Assembly: GCF_033025475.1 (NCBI RefSeq)
Contig: NZ_CP130322.1
Coordinates: forward strand, 1,992,001 to 2,056,000
DNA: 64,000 nucleotides
Reading direction: 5' to 3'
From: Sphingomonas sp. C3-2
GTDB lineage: Bacteria; Pseudomonadota; Alphaproteobacteria; Sphingomonadales; Sphingomonadaceae
Shown: in pieces, positions 24,238-34,100 of the stretch
Layout: every line of letters starts with the position of its first letter
How positions within the stretch are numbered: the first letter of the stretch is position 1
Notes under the pieces: generated by a model
What the model was told of the DNA's origin: nothing
The model's database searches: none
The model's input: only the letters and a program-made list of their open reading frames with translations
Position numbers and translations under genes: made by a program

Positions 24238-25314
24238 TCAGCCGAGCGCTTCGGCCACTGCCTTGCCGCAAGTCACGGTATCGGCACTGCCCTTCAGATC
24301 GGCGGTACGCAGCGCGGGATCGGCGAGCACGGTTTCTATCGCGCGCATGATCGCGGCAGCCGCCTCCGCCTCGCCCAGATGCTCGAGCATCATCGCGGCC
24401 GACCAGATCTGCCCCACCGGATTGGCGATGCCCTTGCCCGCAATGTCGGGCGCCGATCCATGGACGGGCTCGAACAAGGACGGCGCGGTGCGATCGGGAT
24501 TGATGTTGCCCGAAGGCGCCACCCCGATCGTTCCCGTGCAGGCGGGGCCGAGATCGGAGAGGATGTCGCCGAACAGGTTGGACGCGACGACGACGTCGAA
24601 CCGGTCGGGGTTGAGCACGAACTGCGCGGTCAGGATGTCGATATGATATTTGTCCCAGCGCACATCGGGATAATGCGCCGCCATCGCCTCCACGCGTTCG
24701 TCCCAATAGGGCATGGTGATCGCGATGCCGTTCGATTTGGTGGCCGAGGTCAGGTGCCGGTTCGGACGGCGATTGGCGAGTTCGAAGGCATAGCGCAGAA
24801 CGCGGTCCACGCCGTGGCGCGACATCACCGTTTCCTGCAGCACGATCTCGCGCTCGGTCCCCGGATACATGCGGCCGCCGACCGAGGAATATTCGCCCTC
24901 GGTATTCTCGCGCACGATCCACATATCGATGCTGCCCGGCCCGCGCCCGGCGAGCGGCGAGGGGACGCCCGGCATCAGCCGCGCGGGGCGCAGATTGACA
25001 TATTGATCATATTCGCGGCGAAACTGGAGCAGCGATCCCCAGAGCGAGACATGGTCGGGCACCGTATCGGGCCAGCCCACCGCGCCGAAGAAGATGGCGT
25101 CGGCCGCACCGATCCGCTCCTTCCAGTCATCGGGCATCATCTGGCCGTGGCGGGCATAATAGTCGCAGCTCGCGAAATCATGCCATTGCTGCTCGATGGT
25201 AAAGCCGTGGAGCGCGGCCGCGCGTTCGAGCACGCGCACGCCTTCGGGCATCACTTCCTTGCCGATGCCGTCCCCGGCGATGACGGCGATACGATAATGG
25301 CGATCCCGTGCCAT
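24238..25314 (-). CDS. Tartrate / D-malate dehydrogenase (decarboxylating, LeuB-like)
   Basis: Isocitrate/isopropylmalate dehydrogenase superfamily, 358 residues, of the TtuC/DmlA branch that oxidatively decarboxylates D-malate, tartrate or alkylmalates with NAD+. Visible: GDGIGKEVMPEGVRVLE, the RENTEGEYSSVGGR substrate loop (in place of the LeuB loop), SNLFGDILSDLGPA with metal aspartates, and the NAD loop EPVHGSAPDIAGKGIANP. The nearby dicarboxylate symporter and regulator suggest that a C4-dicarboxylate is imported and oxidised. A link with the LeuCD cluster 16 kb away (LeuCD makes LeuB-type substrates) is possible but speculative. Confidence 0.88.
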   Translation of the reverse strand: MARDRHYRIAVIAGDGIGKEVMPEGVRVLERAAALHGFTIEQQWHDFASCDYYARHGQMMPDDWKERIGAADAIFFGAVGWPDTVPDHVSLWGSLLQFRREYDQYVNLRPARLMPGVPSPLAGRGPGSIDMWIVRENTEGEYSSVGGRMYPGTEREIVLQETVMSRHGVDRVLRYAFELANRRPNRHLTSATKSNGIAITMPYWDERVEAMAAHYPDVRWDKYHIDILTAQFVLNPDRFDVVVASNLFGDILSDLGPACTGTIGVAPSGNINPDRTAPSLFEPVHGSAPDIAGKGIANPVGQIWSAAMMLEHLGEAEAAAAIMRAIETVLADPALRTADLKGSADTVTCGKAVAEALG

Positions 25315-25396
25315 GGCGTTTTCCTTCCTGCGCGTGTTCGGCGGACGGTCTGCCAGCGGGGCTTGCGGGTGACGACCCGGATTTAGGGGGGGGCGT

Positions 25397-25951
25397 TCAG
25401 TTCGGCGCGAGATCGCGTGGAAAGCGGTGGATCATCTCGCCGGTAATCGCGGCCCACGCATCGAGCATCGCGTCGACCCGGGCGACTCCGGTATCGGTGA
25501 TCGAAACGATGCCGCGCCGCCGATCGGATACATCGCCGCTCAGCTGGACCATCCCGTCGCGCTTCAGCACGAGCAGCCAGCGATAGGCGGTGGTCGCCGG
25601 CACCATCGAGGCGATATAGGCATCGTTCTGATAGACGGTCCGTCCGCGCTGGCGACAGATATACAGGTCGATCAGCATGTTGAACGCGGCTTCACCGAAA
25701 TAGCCGGGGTTGAAGATATCACGGCGGACCGCGCGGGCGCGCAGGATGGCTTCGGCCAGGGCGATGCGCCAGCGCTGATCGGGATGGATGAGCGTGGCGC
25801 GGGTTCCACAAACCGCTGCTGCGCTTGTGATGGGGGGCCAATGCCCCGGTGCAACAGTTGATGCGCCCTGACGGTTTTTATTCGACACAGTCCGCTCCAC
25901 TTCCGAGTCCGACCATTCCGATAACGTAATGACATTGTTGTCATTTGCCAT
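25397..25951 (-). CDS. MarR-like winged-helix regulator
   Basis: A 184-residue protein whose C-terminal half is a winged helix: FNMLIDLYICRQRGRTVY, then YIASMVPATTAYRWLLVLKRDGMV and a DRRRGIVSITDTG wing. The about 55 N-terminal residues are hydrophilic and unlike the rest. The start is uncertain: ATG 25951 is the first good candidate; longer frames run into the divergent promoter. An inverted repeat AATGACA-TTGT-TGTCATT lies at 25928-25945, inside codons 3-8 if this start is right, and could be the regulator's own operator. It is divergent from the dicarboxylate symporter, which it probably controls. Confidence 0.75.
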   Translation of the reverse strand: MANDNNVITLSEWSDSEVERTVSNKNRQGASTVAPGHWPPITSAAAVCGTRATLIHPDQRWRIALAEAILRARAVRRDIFNPGYFGEAAFNMLIDLYICRQRGRTVYQNDAYIASMVPATTAYRWLLVLKRDGMVQLSGDVSDRRRGIVSITDTGVARVDAMLDAWAAITGEMIHRFPRDLAPN

Positions 25952-26063
25952 CACTTTGTGAAGACACGACAAATTCTTTGCAACTGTCTTTCGACCGCAA
26001 ATCATTTCATCCGTTGCAGAAATTGGATTAAGCGCGGGGGGAATATTCCATCGGGGGACGTAC

Positions 26064-27311
26064 ATGGCGCACGCCTGGCGCATCGTAGCGGGTCTTGTCG
26101 TCGGGCTGGTGCTCGGCATCCTGTGCAGCCGTACGGGCTTTGCCTATCTCGACGCGACGGTCGCGATTGCCGAGCCGGTGGGCGGGCTCTGGCTCGACGC
26201 GCTCAAGATGACGATCATCCCGCTGGTGATCGCGCTGCTGATCACCGGCATTGCGCGCACCGCCGACAGCGCGCGCGGCGGCGGGTTGGCGCTGCGCTCG
26301 GTGGCGTTGTTCATCGGGCTGCTCTGGCTGTCGACCGCGATCGCCGCGATCCTCGTGCCAGCGCTCCTCAATCTGTGGCCGATGCCCGAGGCCGCCGCCG
26401 CCGCGCTGCGGGGGGCGCTGGGGCAGCCGCATGCGGCGGTGACCGCCGCGCCCGGGCTGGCCGAATTCCTGCGGTCGGTGGTGCCGACCAATCCGGTGGC
26501 CGCCGCCGCGAGCAACGCGCTGCTGCCGCTCATCCTGTTCACCGCGCTTTTCGCGCTGGCGGTGACGCGGCTTCCCGCCGCGCAGCGCGAGCCGCTTATC
26601 GCCTTTTTCGGCGCGATTGCCGATGCCATGCTGGTCATGATCGGCTGGGTGCTGTGGCTCGCGCCGCTCGGCGTGCTCGCGCTTGCCTTTGTCGTCGGCG
26701 TCCATGCGGGGACCGCGGCGATCGGTGCGCTTGTCCATTATATCATCATCGTCTCGGCGGCGGGGCTCGCGGCCTGGCTGCTCGCCTATCCGGTCGCGCG
26801 GCTGGGCGGCGGGGTTTCCATCGGCCGCTTCATCCGCGCGGTGGCGCCCGCGCAGGCGGTGGCGCTCAGCACGCAAAGTTCGCTTGCGTCGCTGCCCACC
26901 ATGCTGCGCGGGAGCGAGGCGCTCGGCGTCCAGCACGGCGTGGCGAATGTCTCGCTGCCGATTGCGGTCGCGATCTTCCGCGTCACCAGCCCGGCGATGA
27001 ACCTCGCGGTCGCGCTTTATGTCGCGCACTGGTTCGGTATCGCGCTCACCCCCGGCACGATTGCGGTGGGGGCGGCGGTGGCGGCGATCACCACGCTGGG
27101 TTCGGTCAGCCTGCCGGGGCAGGCGAGCTTCCTTACCTCGATCACCCCGATTGCCGCGGCGATGGGGGTTCCGATCGAACCGCTCGCGCTGCTCGTCGCG
27201 GTCGAGATGATCCCCGATCTGGTGCGCACCGTCGGCAATGTGACGATGGACGTGGCGGCGACGACCGTGCTGCAGCGGATTGAGGATCGCGCGGCCGATG
27301 CGGATGGCTGA
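26064..27311 (+). CDS. Dicarboxylate/amino acid:cation symporter (DAACS family)
   Basis: Sodium- or proton-coupled symporter related to DctA and GltP, 415 residues. Family landmarks: MTIIPLVIALLITGIART near the N-terminus, the re-entrant serine motif STQSSLASLPTM, NVSLPIAVAIFRVTSPAMN, the second re-entrant loop SVSLPGQASFLTSITPI, and DLVRTVGNVTMDVAATTV in the last helix. It is divergent from the MarR-type regulator across 112 bases. Together with the LeuB-like dehydrogenase it looks like a C4-dicarboxylate (malate, tartrate) utilisation unit. The substrate is inferred from context. Confidence 0.88.
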   Translation: MAHAWRIVAGLVVGLVLGILCSRTGFAYLDATVAIAEPVGGLWLDALKMTIIPLVIALLITGIARTADSARGGGLALRSVALFIGLLWLSTAIAAILVPALLNLWPMPEAAAAALRGALGQPHAAVTAAPGLAEFLRSVVPTNPVAAAASNALLPLILFTALFALAVTRLPAAQREPLIAFFGAIADAMLVMIGWVLWLAPLGVLALAFVVGVHAGTAAIGALVHYIIIVSAAGLAAWLLAYPVARLGGGVSIGRFIRAVAPAQAVALSTQSSLASLPTMLRGSEALGVQHGVANVSLPIAVAIFRVTSPAMNLAVALYVAHWFGIALTPGTIAVGAAVAAITTLGSVSLPGQASFLTSITPIAAAMGVPIEPLALLVAVEMIPDLVRTVGNVTMDVAATTVLQRIEDRAADADG

Positions 27312-27649
27312 GCGGTTGTAGAACCCGCCTGATTCGGCGCGGCATTGGGCGCCGAATCGTCAAATATCATCGTTTCACTTGCAACTTTGTGGCGGTTTTC
27401 CGCCATTTCAGACGCAAAATCCTGTCGCTTGTCGACGGGATTATGTCGTTCGTCGCCCGCCCTGCCGTTTGCAGAGACGAGGCGTTTTCCCGTCGATCCG
27501 GCCATGCCCGGCCCTGCGCGTGCGGCTATCAAAAAGGGGAGGCGGATCGAACGAAGTCCCAGAGTCGGACGGTTCGCCCACCTTGGATCAGCAGCCTCCC
27601 CCTTGGGCCGCGACGAGGCGAAAAGACAAGTTTCAGGAAGGATCGAGAA
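27312..27649. other. Intergenic region with two hairpins
   Basis: No gene is supported in these 338 bases. A perfect 10-bp stem (27331-27340 with 27349-27358) lies 20 bases after the symporter stop but lacks a T-tract. A second, smaller hairpin TGGCGG-TTTT-CCGCCA at 27390-27405 is followed by TTT and may be the actual terminator. The right half should hold the promoter of the UrcA gene, whose ribosome-binding site GGAAGGATCGAG lies at 27637-27648. Confidence 0.5.
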
Positions 27650-28045
27650 ATGCATGTCACCCCTCTGCGCATCGCAATCAGTTCTGTAATCGCCAGCGCC
27701 GCCCTCATCGCGGGCGCCACTACGGCCTTTGCCCAGGAACCGATCGTCTCCACCGCAAATCGCAACGTGCACACCGCCGCTGTCAGCTATGCCGATCTCA
27801 ACCTCATGACCGAACAGGGCGTCGACAAGCTCACGGGTCGCGTCCGCATCGCCGCCCGCTCGGTCTGCGATGTCCGCTATGCCCCGCGTCCGGTGGGCGA
27901 GGAAATGGCATCACGCAAATGCTATAGCGGTGCGATGGACCGCGCCTCGCGCGATATCGAACTGGCGGTTGCCAGCGCTCGCAGCGGCGACCAACTCGCC
28001 CGCAACGATGCCGGCGCCCGCATGATCGGCGTATCGCGCCCATAA
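27650..28045 (+). CDS. UrcA family secreted protein
   Basis: A 131-residue periplasmic protein. Signal peptide about 1-28 (ISSVIASAALIAGATTAFA), then the UrcA-type core: TAAVSYADLNLMTEQGVDKLTGRVRIAARSVCD, paired cysteines (SVCDVR and RKCYSGAMD) and a helical C-terminus beginning ASRDIELAVA. The family is small, frequent in sphingomonads and other alphaproteobacteria, and of unknown function. ATG 27650 is preceded by GGAAGGATCGAG. A clear terminator follows, so it is a single-gene unit. It neighbours a LytTR-type two-component pair on the opposite strand. Confidence 0.85.
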   Translation: MHVTPLRIAISSVIASAALIAGATTAFAQEPIVSTANRNVHTAAVSYADLNLMTEQGVDKLTGRVRIAARSVCDVRYAPRPVGEEMASRKCYSGAMDRASRDIELAVASARSGDQLARNDAGARMIGVSRP

Positions 28046-28098
28046 AATACCGGATCGGGGAGACCAGACCCCGTCCCCTTTGCCCCACAAGGCAAGCG

Positions 28099-28137
28099 CG
28101 CTCCCGGCCATCCCTTAGGCCGGGAGCGTTGCCTTTT
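28099..28137 (+). terminator. Rho-independent terminator after the UrcA gene
   Basis: Perfect 11-bp stem (28099-28109 with 28118-28128), 8-base loop, then TTGCC and TTTT. The convergent LytTR regulator ends at 28182. Confidence 0.8.
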
Positions 28138-28181
28138 ATGGGGTGTTTTTTTGTGTCGCTGTTGGCCGGCGGCCTGTGCGG

Positions 28182-28925
28182 TCAGCGCCCGGCAAGCGCC
28201 TTGGCGGCGGGCAGATAGGTTCGCCCGATGCGGATCTCGATATCGCCGAGATCGGCGAACCAGACCCCCGACCCGTCATGCCGCAGCCGCTGGATCCGAT
28301 CGCGCCGCACGATGGTGGAGCGGTGGAGCCGGATGAAGCGTTCGGGATCGAGCCTTTCCTCGAGCGAAGCGATCGTCTGGTGGAGCAGGAAGCTGCGTCC
28401 GCCGACATGCAGCCGCATATAATCGCGCTCGGCGTCGATTCGCTCGATATCCTCGGCGGCGATGCGCACCAGTTCGGAACGGTGCGGCACCCAGAATTCG
28501 CTGGCAAAGGGGGAGGGCGCGGCATCGCCGGGATCGGGCGTGTGGCGGCCTTCGTCCTGGTCGGCATGGCGGCGCGCGCCGACGCGCTGCACCGCGCGCA
28601 TCAGCCGGTCGGGCGCAACGGGCTTCAGCACATAATCGACCGCCTCGATATCGAACGCCTCGACCGCAAAGCCGTCAAATGCGGTGACGAAGATGATCGC
28701 GGGCGCATTGGGCAGGCGCGACAGCGCGCGCGCCACGCCGATGCCGTCCAGTTCGGGCATGGCAATGTCGAGCAACAGCAGATCGGGCTGCAAAGCCTCG
28801 GTCAGCCGCAGCGCGGCCGCGCCATCGGAAGCGGTGCCGATGACGTCAATCGCCGGCTCCTTGGCGCAGATCAGTTGCAGGCGCTCGATTGCAAGCGGCT
28901 CATCATCGACGATCAGGGTTCGCAT
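28182..28925 (-). CDS. LytTR-family response regulator
   Basis: A 247-residue regulator with an N-terminal receiver (RTLIVDDEPLAIERL, phosphoacceptor Asp53 in LLLDIAMPELDGI, Lys in VLKPVAPDRL) and a C-terminal LytTR DNA-binding domain (HRSELVRIAAEDIERIDAE, LHQTIASLEERLDPERFIRL, HRSTIVRRDRIQ). ATG 28925 opens the receiver exactly; the longer frame adds an unrelated leader. It is downstream of, and in the same direction as, the LytS-type kinase, 85 bases away, so they form a pair. LytTR regulators bind direct repeats; targets here are unknown. Confidence 0.9.
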   Translation of the reverse strand: MRTLIVDDEPLAIERLQLICAKEPAIDVIGTASDGAAALRLTEALQPDLLLLDIAMPELDGIGVARALSRLPNAPAIIFVTAFDGFAVEAFDIEAVDYVLKPVAPDRLMRAVQRVGARRHADQDEGRHTPDPGDAAPSPFASEFWVPHRSELVRIAAEDIERIDAERDYMRLHVGGRSFLLHQTIASLEERLDPERFIRLHRSTIVRRDRIQRLRHDGSGVWFADLGDIEIRIGRTYLPAAKALAGR

Positions 28926-29010
28926 CGGCCCCCTGTCTAGCGCAATTTCCGCGAGCGAGGGAATGGCAATTTCGTCACCGAAACGGGCGCTTGCCGAACG
29001 ACCTGGGGTG

Positions 29011-30141
29011 TCAGCGGCAGCCACGGCGTGTCTCGGGCATGGTCAGCCGGACGATGAAGCCGCCTTCTTCGGGCGACATCCATTCGATCCGTGCTTCATC
29101 GCCGAAGCGCGCGGCCAGCCGGTCGCGGACATTGGCGAGCCCGATTCCCGCCCCCTGGATCTTGTTGACGCTATTGTCCTGGCTCACCACCTTGCCATTG
29201 TCGGCAATGGTGATGACCAGCCAGCCATTTTCCGATCGCGCGCTGATTGCGATGGTGACCGGGCGGCTGGCGCGCGACACGCCGTATTTGATCGCATTCT
29301 CGACAAGCGGCTGGAGCAGCAGCCCGGGGACGCAGGCGCTGAGCAGGTCCTCGGGAATGTCGAACCGGGTGCGCAGCCGTTCGGGAAAGCGCACCGCCTC
29401 GATATCGAGATAGAGCTTTTGCAGGCGCACCTCTTCTTCCAGCGTCACATCCTCGAGCGGATCGCCCGACAGGCTGGTGCGGTAGAAGGTCGACAGGTTC
29501 ATGATCATCGCCTCGGCCTCTTCGGGGCGGTTCTTCAGGATCAGCGAACTCAGCGAATTGAGCGTGTTGAACAGGAAATGCGGGTTCACCTGATAACGCA
29601 GCGAACGCAGCTCGGCCTGCTGCGCGGCGCGCGCATATTGCGCGGCGCGGCGTTCGGCCACGCGCACCTCGCCGGCATAGGAAATGGCGATATAGAGCGC
29701 GGCCCAGGCGCAGAAGAAGAAGAAGCGGTTGATCGCCAGCTCGGCAATCTCCTTCCACATCGGCCATTCGCTGCGCTTCATCTCGATATCCGCCTCGCTC
29801 AACAGGCTGTGCGGATCGAAGACGTTGAACATGTAGTAATTCGCCGCCGCGACCGCGATTGCGCAGGGGATGGCGCCGATAAAGGCGGTGGCGACGCGCA
29901 CCCAGAGCGGCTGGCGGTCAAAGGCGCGCACGAGCAGATAAAGCCCCCAGGTCAGCACGATTCCGATCGCGGTGACGACGATGCGCCGCTGGGTCATTTC
30001 GCCCTGTTCGGGGAAATCCATCACCGCCGCGCGCAGCGTCACGACAAGCCCGTAGAAAAGCCAGAACCCGATGATCGAATAAAAGGCCACAAGTGGCCTG
30101 ACCGTGCGCGGAGTCTCAATGTCGTGCTGTGCGAATTCCAT
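29011..30141 (-). CDS. LytS-like membrane histidine kinase (His_kinase family)
   Basis: A 376-residue sensor kinase with four hydrophobic segments in the first about 155 residues (around 15-40, 52-72, 82-105 and 137-157), then the LytS-type phosphoacceptor block ELRSLRYQVNPHFLFNTLNS with His188, and an ATPase domain with LLLQPLVENAIKYG and IADNGK...GAGIGLANVRDRL. There is no large periplasmic sensor, so the stimulus is probably sensed in the membrane. ATG 30141 is used; GTG 30159 would add six residues, and neither has a good ribosome-binding site. It pairs with the LytTR regulator downstream. Confidence 0.88.
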   Translation of the reverse strand: MEFAQHDIETPRTVRPLVAFYSIIGFWLFYGLVVTLRAAVMDFPEQGEMTQRRIVVTAIGIVLTWGLYLLVRAFDRQPLWVRVATAFIGAIPCAIAVAAANYYMFNVFDPHSLLSEADIEMKRSEWPMWKEIAELAINRFFFFCAWAALYIAISYAGEVRVAERRAAQYARAAQQAELRSLRYQVNPHFLFNTLNSLSSLILKNRPEEAEAMIMNLSTFYRTSLSGDPLEDVTLEEEVRLQKLYLDIEAVRFPERLRTRFDIPEDLLSACVPGLLLQPLVENAIKYGVSRASRPVTIAISARSENGWLVITIADNGKVVSQDNSVNKIQGAGIGLANVRDRLAARFGDEARIEWMSPEEGGFIVRLTMPETRRGCR

Positions 30142-30482
30142 CACAAATATGTAACGCACAAAGCGGGTTGATGGCCATGCGCGCTATGTCGTCCGTCGAA
30201 TGGCCCCCGGCTTTTGTCGAAAGCCGCTCACCGGGCGGGGGTGGGGGCGCGCGCCGCCCCGGTTTTGCGCGCGTAACGGCGCGCTTTGCAGGGGATGCGC
30301 TGTTGCCCGTGCGCCACGCCGGGCACGCGAAAGGCGATAAGATTGTTATTTGGTCGCAACCCTATTGAATCCAGCGGGTTATTCTGATTCCATGATGAAT
30401 GGGAGCCGAATGCGCCGTTCAAGCGCGGGCAACCGCGCGGGGTGTATAAAGGCTTCAGGGCAAAAGGTCTGGAGTAACGACC
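30142..30482. other. Divergent promoter region between the LytS kinase and a protein of unknown function
   Basis: 341 bases without a supported gene. GC-rich around 30225-30320, then AT-richer from 30330. The right part contains TTGAAT (about 30364) and TATAAA (about 30446) motifs that could belong to promoters of the rightward gene, and GGAG about eight bases before its ATG. No palindrome or repeat stands out. Confidence 0.4.
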
Positions 30483-31034
30483 ATGGGCACTGCATCACGA
30501 CCCGCAGATGGCACCTTGACGCTGGCGGAACTGAAGGAATTTGCCAGTTTCCCCGCCTCCACCCAGCGTTATATCCGCCGCTCGCTCGATGTGGGGCTGG
30601 AACGGCACGACGCGATCGAACTGTGGTCGCGCGATATCGTCGAGTCGGCGAGCATCAACGCGCAGACACGGGTGTATGAACGGCTTCCCGAAATCCGCGC
30701 GCTGATCCCCGATGATAGCGGGTTGGCGGAGGTGGAGCGCTTTCTGGCGCCGCTCATCACGCTCTCTGCCTTCGATCTGGGGCAGGAACGGATCGACAGC
30801 TTCGGGGCGTATCGCTTCCTCTATGAACGCCTGCTCGGCGCGCATGTGCGTCCCTGGCTGCCCAGCGCGTTTTGCGCGGCGGCGGCGCTGCCGCACCTTC
30901 ATCCCGAACGGCGGCGGATGCTGCTCCAGTCGCTCAGCGAAGCGGCGGCAACGGCAGCGGGTTGGTCGTCACGCGAACCGCATTTCTATCCGGACTGGGT
31001 GGAAAAGGTGGATACCCACGGCGCCAGCGGCTGA
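30483..31034 (+). CDS. Protein of unknown function, 183 residues
   Basis: Soluble, largely helical protein without signal peptide, membrane segment or recognised motif. It opens MGTASRPADGTLTLAELKEF and contains SFGAYRFLYERLLGAHVRPW, a segment rich in aromatic residues. GGAG eight bases before ATG 30483 and normal GC-rich codon usage support translation. It is a single-gene unit closed by a terminator shared with the convergent transglutaminase-like gene. Confidence 0.65.
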   Translation: MGTASRPADGTLTLAELKEFASFPASTQRYIRRSLDVGLERHDAIELWSRDIVESASINAQTRVYERLPEIRALIPDDSGLAEVERFLAPLITLSAFDLGQERIDSFGAYRFLYERLLGAHVRPWLPSAFCAAAALPHLHPERRRMLLQSLSEAAATAAGWSSREPHFYPDWVEKVDTHGASG

Positions 31035-31050
31035 GCGCCCCAAAAAGTAA

Positions 31051-31074
31051 GCCCCGTCGCTTTCGCGGCGGGGC
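31051..31074. terminator. Bidirectional terminator between convergent genes
   Basis: A 10-bp stem with one wobble (31051-31060 with 31065-31074) and a TTTC loop, flanked by CAAAAAG on the left (a T-run for the minus strand) and TCCCTT on the right. It serves both the rightward gene and the leftward transglutaminase-like gene. Confidence 0.7.
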
Positions 31075-31194
31075 TCCCTTGACGATCCAACTCCGAATAG
31101 AAGCGGATCTGTCATCTGCTCTTTCTTTCGATCGAGCATAGGAAGAACGGGCGGGGGCGCTTTCGGTTCCCCGCGCCGTCAAAAAAATTCAGGA

Positions 31195-34100
31195 TCAAGG
31201 CGAAACGCCGAAATCCGCGAAGCGGCCTTCGATATCGGCGTCGATCTTGCGGGCCGCCGCCAGATCGGCGTCCGCTTCCTTGATCATCCCCAGCCGCTTC
31301 TTCGCAATGCCACGGCCGAGCAGGCTTGGGGCCAATCCGGGCATCTTGGTCAGCGCGGCGTCATAATCCGCGATCGCCAGCGCATAATCGCCCTTGCGCA
31401 GATAAACGAGGCCACGGCTGTCCAGATACATGGCGTTGCCGGTACGCGTCACGGCAATCGTGCAATCCTCAAGCGCCTTGTTGAGGCCGATATTGCGGTT
31501 GGCGCGCTCCCAGCAGGCGTTGTTCCGACGCGCCATGTTTTCGGGTTGTTCCTGAACAAGCCCATCCAGATATGCCAGTAACGGCGCCGGGTCGCCTGCA
31601 ATCGCATCCAGGTTTGCGGCGGCGCCCAGGATATGCGTTTTATGGGTCGGATATTGCTTTGCGGCATCGGCATAGGCCAGTTTCAGGCGCTGGAACGCGC
31701 CCTGATCGGCGGCCACGCGCTTCATGGCGGCCATGTCGAAATTGCGCGTTGGCTCAATGGCAATCGCCGCGACAATGTCGTCGGCTATTGCGCTGGTATC
31801 GGGATAACTGTCGATCATCGATAAGCGTACGCCATAGGCATCTGCCGAAGGCTGCAGCGCGAGCGATTGTTTGATCGCTTCAAGGGCTTCCTTCTTTCGA
31901 TCGAGATTGACGAGCGCATTGGCGCGCAGGGCGTGGGCATATGGGTTGTTCGGAAGACGCTTTGCAAAGGCATCGGCAGCCGCCAGCGCCTGATCGAGAT
32001 TGCGGCTTCTGGTATATGCTCTGGTGAGCCCGATATTCGCTTCAACATCGTCTGGCATCCGATCGACCGCGATGGCGAAATCGGACTGCGCGGCGTCGAA
32101 CTGGTCTAGCGCCAGGCGCAGGCCGCCGCGCTTTTCATATGCGCGTCCATTTTGCGGATCACGAAGAATGATCCGGTCCATCAGGTAGATGGCATCTTCA
32201 ACCCTGCCGGTCCTGACGAGAAACTCGGCCTTCATCCAGTTTGCGTTCGCATGATCGGGATTCGTCGCCAGTGCAGCGTCCAGATCCTGTCCTGCAGCCT
32301 GAAAACGGCCCAGGGCGATTTGCGCTCCGGCGCGGGCCGCCAGCGTGTCGGGCGTCCGTTTGCCTTGGGCGATCAGCGGATCGAGCAGCAGAAGCGCCTT
32401 TTCGGGCGTGCCGCTCGTCACAAGCTTGCCGGCTTCGGCAATCGCCTGCGCTTCCGTGGATTGTGGCGCTGCCGCTGCCGGCTCCGAAGCATTTTTCGGC
32501 GCGCGGATGAACAGGGTCTTTGCGAATATGTCGTCGCTTTGCGAATCGGCCGCCTTGACGGCGGCAAGGCTTAGTTCGCCGGGGACCGAGCGGTCGAGCG
32601 CCGTCATGTCGAAGCGCCCGTCCTTCAGGCTGGCGGTGCGCTTATACTGAACGCCGCCAATGGTCTCGTCGAAGCTTTCGCCTTCGATCGAAAACCCCTT
32701 GCCCGCATCGGGCAACAGGATGGTCTGGTGGGTCATGATATGCTTCGCATCGATCAGCACGGGAAAATCGGGCGCGCCGGTTTCCCTTTTGGGCGCAAGG
32801 TTGCGGCCAAGGCGCGATTTGTCTGCCTCGTACCGCAGAGCGCCGTCATCGTCCCAGTCCATCGTGGCGGTGCCGGTAAAGCCCAGACGAACTTCGCCTG
32901 TCGTGGCCACGATCTCTTGCGAAACCGCGTCGATCGACACCCAGTCATGACGTTCCGCCCATAGCTGGCGCAGAAATTCGTCCCGCTGGGTGCTGTTCAC
33001 CAGCGACAGGAATGTGCGCATCTGCATGGCATAGTCGCCGCGCAGGATGGCCGTTCCCGTCGCCTGCGCGGGCTTGTCGAGGCCCTTGCGTGCATCCAGA
33101 TCGAGCCGCCATTCATGGGTGGGGGTAGTGGGCCCGTTCCAGACGATCGGCGTCAGCGCGGTGGTATCGCCCCGCAGCACCAGCCCCCATTTGAAGGGCG
33201 GGGTGTCGATCGTGTCGATCGCGCCATCACCGGTTCGGGTGCCGTCGATCCAATAGGTTTTTCCGCCGATCGTGGTGCGCACGATGACATGATCGAACCG
33301 CCCGGGCGCGGGCAGGGCTTCGTCCACCCCGTCGGACCGTTGCGCGGAAACCAGCACGGGTGCGGCTTCGATTCCGAGCCCGTGAAGCAGTGCGAGGAGG
33401 AGCGCCGTCTTGCCTTTGCAATCGCCGCTGCGCGCCTGCCACACGGCGTCGGCGGCGGTGGGGATGTAATTGCCCAGCCCGCCAAGATCGGCGAAATAGC
33501 GCACATCGGTCTGGACAAGGCGCAGCGCCTCGGTGGCGCGGGCCATGGGATCGCTTGAGCGCGCGGCAATGCGCGCAATTTCCTCCGCAAGCGGCGAATC
33601 CGGTGCCAGCATCGCCGCCTGCGCGTATTTCGGTGCCATCAGGCGCGCAATGGCGCCCCAGTCCGCGAAATCGGAAATCTGCACCAGCCCCTGATCGACG
33701 AAGCGGCCCGGCGTGGCATCGGGAAATTTGACGCTGGTGTAATTGGACTGATCGACGGTCAGCGTGGTGAAGCCGGCGGCATCACTCTTTTTCGGCTTCG
33801 GGATTGCGCTGCCGAAACGCCATTTCACCGCGCGCTTGGCGGGCCAGCTGTACCGCAGGTGGAGCCTTTCCGTCTTTTGGCCGCCGAGGAACATGTTGTT
33901 CGCCTCGACATGCCCGTCCAGCGCCTCATCGGCGAGGTCGATCGTGACCCCCAGCTCGAGCGTATCGCCGACCCTGAGCCCGGGAACCGGTGCCACTGCG
34001 GTGCGAATGCCGTTGATTTGCGCCTGCTCAAGCGCGGCTTCGCGCTGCAATATCTTGAAGTGGCTGCCATCGCCGAGCACGTTGATCACCTGCCCATCGC

